DNA from: Crocinitomix sp.
GTDB lineage: Bacteria; Bacteroidota; Bacteroidia; Flavobacteriales_D; Crocinitomicaceae
DNA: 35,009 nt
Assembly: GCA_013138735.1 (NCBI GenBank)
Contig: WTCE01000146.1
Span: 1-35,009 of the forward strand
Direction: 5' to 3'
This document shows positions 1 through 6,878 of the stretch, piece after piece. The notes below the pieces were generated by a model that was not told the origin of the DNA, did not search any database, and saw nothing but the letters and a program-made list of their open reading frames with translations. Numbering within the stretch: position 1 is the stretch's first letter; each line of letters starts with the position of its first letter. A program made the translations under genes and the position numbers.

Positions 1-125
1 ATACATTAGCCTTATGGAAATGTACTCAAAACAATTACTAACTTAATGAACCGCCGTATACGGATCCGTACGTACGGTGGTGTGAGAGGACAGATAGGGG
101 AATAACCTCTATCTTCCTACTCGAT
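1..125 (+). mobile_element. Group IIC intron, 3' end (partial)
   Basis: This is the 3' part of a group II intron, cut by the window edge. Domain V folds from 50-81: a 9-bp stem (50-58 with 73-81), a 2-nt CG bulge (71-72), a 4-bp stem (59-62 with 67-70) and a 4-nt loop. The catalytic triad is CGC (52-54), as in group IIC introns rather than AGC. Domain VI pairs 84-86 with 120-122, 87-90 with 115-118 and 92-100 with 106-114, leaving A119 bulged as the likely branch point. The intron should end with AT near 124-125. The sequence closely resembles, from memory, the Oceanobacillus iheyensis IIC intron around domain V. Confidence 0.93.
2..46 (+). CDS. Group II intron maturase/reverse transcriptase, last 14 residues (partial)
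   Basis: An open frame runs in from the window edge and stops with TAA at 44-46, directly before domain V. It reads YISLMEMYSKQLLT. In group II introns the intron-encoded protein lies in domain IV and ends shortly before domain V, so the position fits. The segment is too short to recognise by sequence alone, so the call rests on location. Confidence 0.4.
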   Translation, partial: YISLMEMYSKQLLT

Positions 126-141
126 TAGGAATAATTGTGTT

Positions 142-591
142 TTGCATGATGTTGCATTTCATAGAGCTAAAGAAGTGGAAAAAGAAGAATTAAATAGAAT
201 AATCGCGTTGTTAGAGTCTTCTAATTCAACAGAGGATGCTTATTTGGCAATTTATGCTGACCATGATCCATATGATGGTTATGCGAAAGCTAACAAAGAA
301 GGATTAGAACTGTTTGCCGCACAATTGCTTAAAGCATCAATTGATTGCGATAAGGATTTAACTGATGAAAAGCCAAATATTATTAAACTAGAGTATGAAA
401 AATGGATGGCTGGAGAATTATTCATTGTGGCGATCGAGCAGGTTGACAAAAATAAAATTGAGACAAAACAAGTATCAGACGAAAATACATTCTTAGGTAA
501 TGTTTTTGGTGTTGGCTGTCTCGGAATTGTAATATTTGGTTTTATTTCGGCAATTGTAGGAGCGGTTTCAATTTTTAAATGGATATTTTAA
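142..591 (+). CDS. Uncharacterised protein with C-terminal membrane anchor, start next to the intron
   Basis: About 149 residues: a soluble, acidic, helical N-terminal part containing a DHDPYDGYAKANKEGL segment, then one C-terminal transmembrane helix (about residues 118-148, rich in G, I, V and F). I do not recognise the family. The annotated start is TTG at 142, and the only other methionine in frame is deep in the protein. The frame stays open upstream through the intron junction to about 106, so the gene may have lost its true start to the intron inserted only about 16 bp upstream. It leads a run of small same-strand genes. Function unknown; an immunity-type role is only a guess from size and neighbourhood. 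Confidence 0.6.
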   Translation: MHDVAFHRAKEVEKEELNRIIALLESSNSTEDAYLAIYADHDPYDGYAKANKEGLELFAAQLLKASIDCDKDLTDEKPNIIKLEYEKWMAGELFIVAIEQVDKNKIETKQVSDENTFLGNVFGVGCLGIVIFGFISAIVGAVSIFKWIF

Positions 592-629
592 TTTTGTAGA
601 GCAAAAACGATCTGAAAATTTAATGAACT

Positions 630-1085
630 ATGAAAAAAACTAGCACATTAACAGCACTTATTATTATCCTATTCACATTTAGTGGATGTAGCGAAGAGCA
701 TGAGTCTATTGAATTTAATAAAGAGCAGAGTGGAGGCTTGTATGAAATCGCTATTGATGGAGAGGTGTTCGAGTTTTACAATTCGGACGAAACATATATA
801 CTCAATACCAATACATTCATTCCGTTTGAGAATTTTGATAAAATCTATAGACACGTTTCTGAAGATCCTTATGAATATGGAATAAACTTAGAATTAGATG
901 CGACAGGTACGGTGCAATTCAAAGATATGACAGCTCGTAATTTGGGCCATGAAGTCTGTTTTGTGGTTGGTGATAAAATTATTGCTGCGCCTGTAGTAAT
1001 GACCCCGATTGAAGAAGGAGATGTTTTAATGAGCATGATGAATCAAGAAGAAGTTGAAGAAATAATTAGCATCTTGGAGAGGTAA
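630..1085 (+). CDS. Lipoprotein with SecD P1-head-like domain
   Basis: 151 residues. A lipoprotein signal peptide ends at Cys20 (FTFSGC), so the protein is probably anchored to a membrane on the periplasmic side. Residues about 85-150 (INLELDATGTVQF, GHEVCFVVGDKIIAAPVV, then a short EE-rich helix) follow the pattern of the periplasmic P1 head of SecD, where strands of the form I-x-L-x-F-D-x-x-G are followed by IVLDGxVISAPVI. No transmembrane channel domain is present, so this is a stand-alone domain and not SecD itself. Its role is unknown. It sits 38 bp after the preceding membrane protein gene. Confidence 0.7.
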   Translation: MKKTSTLTALIIILFTFSGCSEEHESIEFNKEQSGGLYEIAIDGEVFEFYNSDETYILNTNTFIPFENFDKIYRHVSEDPYEYGINLELDATGTVQFKDMTARNLGHEVCFVVGDKIIAAPVVMTPIEEGDVLMSMMNQEEVEEIISILER

Positions 1086-1183
1086 TAACACAAGGGTGGT
1101 ATTGGATACGCCCGGTAGCGGGTGAAATTGTTTATAAAAATGGAAAATCACCATCACAATTAAAAAAAAACAAAAATAAAATC

Positions 1184-1615
1184 ATGAGTATTTTAACAGA
1201 CTTCATAGTAGCAAAAGCAAATCAAGAGGATGCAATTTTAGAATCGGATGATATTTCAAAAATCGCCAGTATCCATCAATTGTCAGGAGTAGGTCCAATT
1301 AAACTACAAACGCTTTACAATTTAATTAGTGACAAAGCTCCTTATGACATTGTGGAATACAACTTAACCCCTTATGAAGGTTGTGCAGAAGAAGGCCCTT
1401 GGTTGTTTGCAATGCCAATGATTTTGGTACATGCGCTCGCAAAAGTAAGTGCTACAAATCTAGATTCTATAGCCGAGAAGTGGAATAATACAGAAGAATT
1501 GCAAATGGATCGCTGGAATATTGAAGATGCTACCACTGTAATTAATGATCTTTCTGCATTGGCAAAAAAAGCAATTGAAACGGAACAAGTACTATTTCTA
1601 TTGATGTCTTTGTAA
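1184..1615 (+). CDS. Uncharacterised cytoplasmic protein ending in LFLLMSL
   Basis: 143 residues with no signal peptide or membrane helix. It contains GPWLFAMP, a W-rich middle (AEKWNNTEELQMDRWNIED) and a conserved-looking tail (DLSALAKKAIETEQVLFLLMSL). I recall similar uncharacterised proteins in other phyla ending in LFLWMSL, but cannot name the family. The reading frame continues open upstream of the ATG to about 1070 and encodes a protein-like, more GC-rich stretch (GWYWIRPVAGEIVYKNG) that may be a remnant of another gene. It is followed 13 bp later by another small gene and probably shares its transcript. Confidence 0.65.
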   Translation: MSILTDFIVAKANQEDAILESDDISKIASIHQLSGVGPIKLQTLYNLISDKAPYDIVEYNLTPYEGCAEEGPWLFAMPMILVHALAKVSATNLDSIAEKWNNTEELQMDRWNIEDATTVINDLSALAKKAIETEQVLFLLMSL

Positions 1616-1628
1616 AATGTCATAAAAC

Positions 1629-2096
1629 ATGGGGATTATAGAAGAACAAAATATTAAATTCCGAAATATTAATTCATCTGGTAATGTTTACAAAACGGTT
1701 GGTCCTATAGTAAATAACGATCATTTCTCAGTTATATGTCATATTTCTCAATTCAAAAATCCAGATACGATTCAAGATTTTATTGATAACGTAACATTAG
1801 CGATTAACGGTAATTTCGACGAAATAAATGATCCAGACGTAAGTAATAATGATGATATTGCTTTTATAACTGATTCGGGAGTTGAACTTTGGGATGATAA
1901 TGTAGAGAATGTTTATTTATTGTATCCTTTGTTGAGTTTCAAAGAAATGTTGGTTGCATGGCACGATTTTTTAAAAACAGCGCCTTATAATGGAAAAAAG
2001 TTTCCGGAAGTAAAAAGAACATATGAGGATTATAGCCAGGATCAGAAAGGCAGTTACTTTAGCAAATTGAAAAACATATTTAAAAAAACTAGTTGA
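1629..2096 (+). CDS. Uncharacterised small acidic protein
   Basis: 155 residues, predicted soluble and cytoplasmic, acidic in its middle (FDEINDPDVSNNDD) with a basic tail (SKLKNIFKKTS). There is no signal peptide and no motif I recognise. It starts 13 bp after the preceding gene, which suggests co-transcription. Pairs of small acidic soluble proteins in accessory regions are often immunity proteins, but no toxin partner is visible here, so that reading is only a possibility. Confidence 0.6.
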   Translation: MGIIEEQNIKFRNINSSGNVYKTVGPIVNNDHFSVICHISQFKNPDTIQDFIDNVTLAINGNFDEINDPDVSNNDDIAFITDSGVELWDDNVENVYLLYPLLSFKEMLVAWHDFLKTAPYNGKKFPEVKRTYEDYSQDQKGSYFSKLKNIFKKTS

Positions 2097-2193
2097 GTTC
2101 TTTGTTCTGAAGCACGAGTTTAGAGCATGTTTTAGCAAAGATTCTTTGCACTCATAGATTAGGAATTTCTGATAGTTGAAAAGGTAATATTAT

Positions 2194-2976
2194 ATGAACA
2201 TCAAAAATTATATAAATCGAATCAAATACACTGGAGAAATAACTCCAAACATGGTCCTATTGTTACAATTGCAAAAAGCCCATCTGCTAAGCATACCATT
2301 CGAGAATTTGGATATCCATTATGGCAACAAAATTGACTTAGATGTAGCTAAAATCTATGCTAAAGTGGTTGAAAAGGGGAGAGGTGGTTTTTGTTACGAG
2401 TTGAATGGATTGTTTTTTTTTTTATTAAAAACAATTGGTTTTGATGCGAAGATAGTTTCGGCAAATGTTTATAATAATGACAAAAAAGAATTCGGAAAAG
2501 CATTTGACCATTTGACGATAATAGTGAAACTGAATGACATAGAATATTTGGTAGACGTTGGCTTTGGAGAGTTTACTTTTTTTCCGTTGAAGCTTGAATT
2601 AAATACCATTCAAACTGATTCCAGAGGTGATTTTATGATTGAAATGTTTGAAAAAGGAGTTTACCAGGTTTTAAAGCTATCAGAAGGAAAAAAAATCATT
2701 CAATACATTTTTACAATTCAAGAAAAAGTCATGAATCAATTTACCGAAATGTGCCAATATCATCAAACAAGCCCAGACTCACATTTCACGCATCAAAAAC
2801 TAATCAGTAGACCAACAGAAAATGGCCGAATTACCCTTGCAGGAAATATACTAAAAATCACCGATAAGGGAGCAATTAAAAAAGAAGTTGAATTCGAAAA
2901 AAGTGAATTTGAAAAGTATTTATTGGATTGGTTTAATATTGATGCGGCAAGCATTAATACAGATGGAATAATATGA
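2194..2976 (+). CDS. Arylamine N-acetyltransferase
   Basis: 260 residues, close to the usual NAT length of about 260-280. The enzyme moves an acetyl group from acetyl-CoA to arylamines or hydrazines through a cysteine intermediate. The Cys-His-Asp triad is visible: Cys67 in GRGGFCYELN, His106 in FDHLTIIV and Asp121 in LVDVGFGE. The N-terminal HLLSIPFENLDIHYG segment is also typical of the family. The last codons overlap the next gene by 4 bp (ATGA), which points to translational coupling. Oddity: an 11-T homopolymer at 2413-2423 lies inside the coding frame and could be a slippage site. The physiological substrate cannot be told from sequence. Confidence 0.93.
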   Translation: MNIKNYINRIKYTGEITPNMVLLLQLQKAHLLSIPFENLDIHYGNKIDLDVAKIYAKVVEKGRGGFCYELNGLFFFLLKTIGFDAKIVSANVYNNDKKEFGKAFDHLTIIVKLNDIEYLVDVGFGEFTFFPLKLELNTIQTDSRGDFMIEMFEKGVYQVLKLSEGKKIIQYIFTIQEKVMNQFTEMCQYHQTSPDSHFTHQKLISRPTENGRITLAGNILKITDKGAIKKEVEFEKSEFEKYLLDWFNIDAASINTDGII

Positions 2977-3518
2977 AGAGTCAACAAATTATCCTATTAG
3001 GAACAGTTGTTTGGTTAGCCGGAGTGATTTTGGACAGCATGGTAACACGGTATGCTTATCTTTTGATTCATTTGGGAACATTGATAGCAATTTTTGGATG
3101 TTATAAGTGGCTTAGGGTTTCGGAAAATAGAAAGCAAATCAGTAAATACTTTTTCCCTAGAGGTGGATTTAGGGAAAAGATTAAGAATATCTTTGATTTT
3201 AGTTGGAGTCGAGTATCCATCCTCTGGACGTTTTGCCTATTAATGGGCATGTTAATTGTGCATATTGGTTCACTTGCTTTGGGTAGCTCTGCAGCTTATA
3301 AAGAAGCTGTCAAAACTATAAAAATGGATGACAAAGTACTTACGCAAACTGGGGAAATATTGGACTTTTCGTATATGGTTACCGGAAATTCGACCCCAAG
3401 AGGTCGGTCAACCCTAAACATTGGTGTTATTGGAAGCGAAAAGAATATTAAAGTAATTGCAATTGTGCATGGATCTGATGACAATTATATAACAAAGAGA
3501 ATTGAAATTAAAAATTAG
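2973..3518 (+). CDS. Membrane protein with Coa1-like C-terminal domain
   Basis: 181 residues. Two hydrophobic helices near the N-terminus (about 5-22 and 28-46), a basic loop, and a third helix at about 85-105 (WTFCLLMGMLIVHIGSLALG). The remaining C-terminal part (AAYKEAVKTIKMDDKVLTQTGEI...LNIGVIGSEKNIKVIAIV) has the layout of the cytochrome oxidase assembly factor Coa1-like domain: a helix, then beta strands around a glycine-containing turn. This domain is widespread in bacterial membrane proteins of unknown role, so no oxidase function is claimed. It overlaps the N-acetyltransferase gene by 4 bp and is probably coupled to it. Confidence 0.65.
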   Translation: MKSQQIILLGTVVWLAGVILDSMVTRYAYLLIHLGTLIAIFGCYKWLRVSENRKQISKYFFPRGGFREKIKNIFDFSWSRVSILWTFCLLMGMLIVHIGSLALGSSAAYKEAVKTIKMDDKVLTQTGEILDFSYMVTGNSTPRGRSTLNIGVIGSEKNIKVIAIVHGSDDNYITKRIEIKN

Positions 3519-3533
3519 ACAACTCACAAAAAG

Positions 3534-3752
3534 ATGAACAAAACAATCACCCAAAAAATAATTGATGTTTGCAATCAAAAGATTGAAAAGAAAGGAGAGA
3601 ACGTTGGACTTTCATTCTACGCTTTTTTTGCGAATAAGAACGACAATCCAGAACTGCTAATGGAAGTTGCGGAATGGTGGATTATGAAACATAAATTAGA
3701 TCATTTTGAAAAGGCTGTGAAGATTAGAGGAATGGTGGAAAAGGAAATGTAG
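3534..3752 (+). CDS. Small conserved protein, DUF6500-like
   Basis: 72 residues, soluble. The sequence QKIIDVCNQKIEKKGENVGL followed by SFYAFFANKNDNPELLMEVA and WWIMKHKLDHFEKAVKIR is a pattern I recall from a small widely distributed uncharacterised family (DUF6500, from memory). It starts 15 bp after the Coa1-like gene, so it may be the last gene of the same transcript. No catalytic motif is evident. Confidence 0.65.
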   Translation: MNKTITQKIIDVCNQKIEKKGENVGLSFYAFFANKNDNPELLMEVAEWWIMKHKLDHFEKAVKIRGMVEKEM

Positions 3753-3883
3753 CAATAAAAATCAGCGAGAATCTGCATATTCAGCGTTCCCAATAGTGAT
3801 CTGGACTGTGTTCCATTGACTAAACTTCAATAAATAGTTCCATTAAGTTCTAACAATTATCGCATTGCGATTCGGAGTGAGTA

Positions 3884-5377
3884 CTACAACCTTTGCAATG
3901 GCGTTTTTACCCCATCAACCAAACTATAACATTCCAACTTGTCTTTAAAAACAGAGGATTTAAAGATTGATTTATTCATTAGCATTCGCACACATTCTTG
4001 AACACCCTCTACAATTGATGGATGTGGATGAACTAATTCAGCCAATTCACCAATTCCACGATCCATTTTAATCAATAAAGCTACTGCCTGAATAGCACTA
4101 GAGGCATGCTCTCCAACGGCACGCATGCCTAAAATTTTCATTTCATCATCATTGGTGACTATAATTTTGAAAAAACCTTGTGTTTTACGCATGGCAATTG
4201 CTCTAGCGATAACTGAGTAGTCTAACTTAACAATTTTACAAGGAATATTTTGCTCAACGACTTGTTTTACGTTCATGCCTACCGCAGCAACTTCTGGTTC
4301 CAAAAACATGATCGTACAAATATTATCATAGGATAGTGGTGTCGATTTTTGGCCGAACATCCGTTCAACGGCATGTCGTCCTTCAATTTCTCCCATGTTG
4401 ACCAAGGCAATTCTTCCATTTACGTCTCCAACTGCATAAATACTTGGAACATTGGTTTGCGTATCATTATCGCCAATATGACGTCCGTTTGCACCCTTTT
4501 TAATGCCAACAGCATCCAAACCAATATTGTCAAAATTAGAAACTCGCCCAATTGATAATAAGGCCTTTTCTACACGGATAATTTCTGTTTCGCCATCACA
4601 GGTAATTTCATATTCTACTTCGCCGTCAACTACTTCCATCCGGTCGAGTTGAGCTTTATGATGTATTGTTACACCATGTTTCTCTAAGTTTTCTGAAACA
4701 GTGATCGAGATATCATCATCTTCAAAGGGTAAAATATGATCAGCTCGATCAATGATATAGACTTTTGTTTTACCAAAATTGGAGAATATCGTTGCATATT
4801 CACAGCCAATTACACCCGCACCAACAATTACTAAACTTTTAGGGTAATCGGCAATTGAATCAATTCCGTCACTCGTTAAAATAGCCTTTTCATCTGCAAT
4901 AATATTGGGCAACTTTCGGGGCCTGCTTCCCGTGGCTATAATGATGAATTCTGTTTGAATAATATCGTCTTCCTCGCCCTTTTTCGAAATAGAAACTTCG
5001 TGTGGACCGACTATTTTACCATATCCCCGACGGTAGCTAAATAGATCGCCGCGTTCATTCTTCAATAATTTTATATGACAAGAGTATTGGAATTTCCGCT
5101 CAAATATTGCTTCATCCAAGGTTTTTTTAACTTCTGCCCATGAAATTCTAAAAGGATCTCTACCAATAGAAATAATAGTTTCGTTTACATTTTTAACCCG
5201 TTGCGATAGTTCCCAAAGCGTTTTAGAACTAAGTGCCCCGTTATAAACTCCTGCGCCCCCTACTTTTTTCGCTTCAATTAAACAAACTCTTTTTCCAAAA
5301 TCAATTGCACGCATTGCTGCTGCATATCCAGATGGACCACCACCAATAACTACCAAGTCAAATTTCTTCTCACTCAT
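3884..5377 (-). CDS. FAD/NAD-dependent disulfide-reductase-fold oxidoreductase lacking redox cysteines
   Basis: 497 residues with the full class I pyridine nucleotide-disulfide oxidoreductase layout: FAD-binding GGGPSG at 12-17, ATG at 148-150, NAD-binding GAGVIG at 186-191 followed by Asp210 (suggesting NADH), YAVGD at 314-318, and a dimerisation domain with HPHPSIVE (His452, Glu457). In dihydrolipoamide dehydrogenase the active-site segment is GGTCLNVGCIPSK; here residues 40-52 read GGAGVYNGALSSK, so both redox cysteines are gone. Dithiol-disulfide chemistry is therefore unlikely. Transhydrogenase, diaphorase or quinone-reductase activity, as in other cysteine-less members, is more plausible. 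It stands alone, with no 2-oxoacid dehydrogenase genes beside it. Confidence 0.88.
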   Translation of the reverse strand: MSEKKFDLVVIGGGPSGYAAAMRAIDFGKRVCLIEAKKVGGAGVYNGALSSKTLWELSQRVKNVNETIISIGRDPFRISWAEVKKTLDEAIFERKFQYSCHIKLLKNERGDLFSYRRGYGKIVGPHEVSISKKGEEDDIIQTEFIIIATGSRPRKLPNIIADEKAILTSDGIDSIADYPKSLVIVGAGVIGCEYATIFSNFGKTKVYIIDRADHILPFEDDDISITVSENLEKHGVTIHHKAQLDRMEVVDGEVEYEITCDGETEIIRVEKALLSIGRVSNFDNIGLDAVGIKKGANGRHIGDNDTQTNVPSIYAVGDVNGRIALVNMGEIEGRHAVERMFGQKSTPLSYDNICTIMFLEPEVAAVGMNVKQVVEQNIPCKIVKLDYSVIARAIAMRKTQGFFKIIVTNDDEMKILGMRAVGEHASSAIQAVALLIKMDRGIGELAELVHPHPSIVEGVQECVRMLMNKSIFKSSVFKDKLECYSLVDGVKTPLQRL

Positions 5378-5451
5378 GGAATAAAATATGTTTAATAAGG
5401 AAATATACTAAAATTAATTCTTGCACTTGCTCTTAAATATAGAATTATCAA

Positions 5452-5982
5452 TTGAATTTTACGACCTTTGCCATTGTGGAAGAAAAACTTAAGCAAATAT
5501 TAGAGAATAGTAAAGCAAACGAGAAGGAAAATGCGGCCTTTATAAAACGTTTGAAAAAACAATCCAAACGGGATATTGATCAAAGTTTTCATAAAGAACA
5601 TGACGCAATTTTTCAAAAAATTGATTGTTTGGATTGTGGCAATTGCTGCAGTACGACAAGTCCTATTTTTACGCAACAAGATATTAAGCGTTTGTCAAAA
5701 CTGTTTAAAATGAAACCTGCTCAATTTATTGCAGAATATTTGCGGGTTGATCTAGATGATGATTACGTCTTAAAATCAACCCCATGTCCTTTTCTATTGG
5801 AGGATAACAAGTGTTTTGTATATGATGTTCGGCCGCAAGCTTGCAGTGAATATCCGCATACAAATCGAAAAAATATGTACCAAATTTTGGACCTAACGCA
5901 GAAAAATACGTTGGTCTGTCCTGCCGTTGGACATATTGTTGAACATTTAAGGAATATTGCTCCTAAGAAAAAGTATCCATAA
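5452..5982 (+). CDS. YkgJ-family cysteine-cluster protein
   Basis: 176 residues. A CxxCxxCC motif (Cys59, 62, 65, 66 in CLDCGNCC) followed by Cys112, Cys121 and Cys131 (RPQACSEYP) matches the YkgJ/UPF0153 family, thought to bind zinc or an Fe-S cluster; the biochemical role is not settled. The N-terminal 50 residues are a charged helix. The start shown is TTG at 5452; GTG at 5476 would give a protein eight residues shorter. It is divergent from the oxidoreductase gene across 74 bp. Confidence 0.85.
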   Translation: MNFTTFAIVEEKLKQILENSKANEKENAAFIKRLKKQSKRDIDQSFHKEHDAIFQKIDCLDCGNCCSTTSPIFTQQDIKRLSKLFKMKPAQFIAEYLRVDLDDDYVLKSTPCPFLLEDNKCFVYDVRPQACSEYPHTNRKNMYQILDLTQKNTLVCPAVGHIVEHLRNIAPKKKYP

Positions 5983-6042
5983 GCCAGAAGAACGATTTTC
6001 TCTTTTTTAGCCATAAATTGTGCTATTTCTTCAATATTTTTT

Positions 6043-6050
6043 TATCTTTC
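6043..6050 (+). promoter_or_regulatory. Possible -7 element upstream of the SiaB-like gene
   Basis: TATCTTTC matches the Bacteroidota -7 consensus TAnnTTTG at seven of eight positions and lies about 31 bp before the start codon. A TTG at 6018-6020 could be the -33 element, but the 22-bp spacing is longer than the usual 19-20. Weak support. Confidence 0.3.
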
Positions 6051-6081
6051 GGATGTGAATAATATGCACAGATAAGCTGAT

Positions 6082-6663
6082 ATGTTGCAACGCAATACTT
6101 TAGTTGACAAATGTAACGCTCAATTTCAGAAGATTTTTGGCGAATTTAACATCCATGCGGATGGTAAAATCATAGTGTCTCATTTTGGCGAATTTTCCCA
6201 AGACTTAGTCAACTCCTTAACCACTAGTATTGAGGAGATGATGCTAGATTCAGGCGATAAAAAAGGTGCGGTAAAGCGAATGTTTAGCATTTTAGTTGAA
6301 GGTCTTCAAAACATCCGTATTCATGGTGAACGTGATTCTGACGGTAACCAAGTATCATTTTTAATTGTACTCCAAAATGAGGAGGATTACAGAGTTACTT
6401 TTGGCAATTTAGTACGTGCTGAAGTTGTAGGTAAACTGGCGTCAAGAATTGATGAGCTAAATGGAATGGATAGAGCTGAAGTTAAAGGATTATACATGGA
6501 TACTTTATCAAATGGCATTATGTCAAGTAAAGGTGGAGCTGGTTTAGGCTTTATAACTATGTCTTTAAAATCCAACCATACAATTGGTCACGAACAAATC
6601 CAAGTTGCTGATGATTTGGTGTTTTTTACGCAAAACGTTCTAATTGATCGTGTAAAAAAATAG
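6082..6663 (+). CDS. SiaB-family protein kinase (histidine-kinase-like ATPase fold)
   Basis: 193 residues, soluble. A GHKL-type ATP-binding fold is indicated by an N-box (LVEGLQNIRIHGE, with Glu73, Asn77 and His81) and a G-box (KGGAGLGF at 150-157). This matches the SiaB-like family (DUF6272), which in Pseudomonas phosphorylates the anti-regulator SiaC in the SiaABCD pathway. In Bacteroidota the partner and signal are not established, and no SiaC-like or phosphatase gene is next to it here, so the pathway remains an inference from the family. The gene is monocistronic as far as can be seen. Confidence 0.82.
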   Translation: MLQRNTLVDKCNAQFQKIFGEFNIHADGKIIVSHFGEFSQDLVNSLTTSIEEMMLDSGDKKGAVKRMFSILVEGLQNIRIHGERDSDGNQVSFLIVLQNEEDYRVTFGNLVRAEVVGKLASRIDELNGMDRAEVKGLYMDTLSNGIMSSKGGAGLGFITMSLKSNHTIGHEQIQVADDLVFFTQNVLIDRVKK

Positions 6664-6674
6664 GAGCAAACTCC
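6663..6674. terminator. Short hairpin, possible weak terminator for bshA
   Basis: GGAG and CTCC (6663-6666 with 6671-6674) close a CAAA loop immediately at the stop of the SiaB-like gene. Read on the minus strand, it is followed by TATTTTTTT, so it could end transcripts coming from bshA. The stem is only 4 bp, so support is weak. Confidence 0.3.
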
Positions 6675-6878
6675 AATTGCTAGTATCACACATTTTTTCT
6701 ACCCCTTTTTAACCTAGCTTCGCTGGATTTATAATCCTGCGATCGCAATGCTGTGCTTCGTCCAGATAGTTATCAGGACAGCCAAAGCTGCGTTAGGTCG
6801 TCACCATAGGCTTCTGCCAACGGTTAATCCGTGTTCTATCGACTAAATGTCAACATCCAAGAAAAAAAAAGAATTCAA
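6664..6878. repeat. Hairpin-rich intergenic segment, REP-like
   Basis: This 215-bp gap between convergent genes has no credible ORF. It contains consecutive small palindromes: GGATT-TAT-AATCC (6725-6737), the perfect 10-mer TGCGATCGCA (6738-6747), GTCC...GGAC (6760-6779) and CAGC-CAAA-GCTG (6779-6790). The GC content is higher than in its surroundings. The layout suggests a REP-like or other dispersed intergenic element; a structured RNA cannot be excluded. No second copy occurs in this window. Confidence 0.45.

Noticed and set aside
142-3752. Integron cassette array
   Set aside because: IIC introns can enter attC sites, but no repeated attC-like palindromes lie between these genes and several genes overlap or nearly touch.
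3884-5377. Calling the gene lpdA (dihydrolipoamide dehydrogenase)
   Set aside because: Both redox-active cysteines are missing and no 2-oxoacid dehydrogenase genes are nearby.
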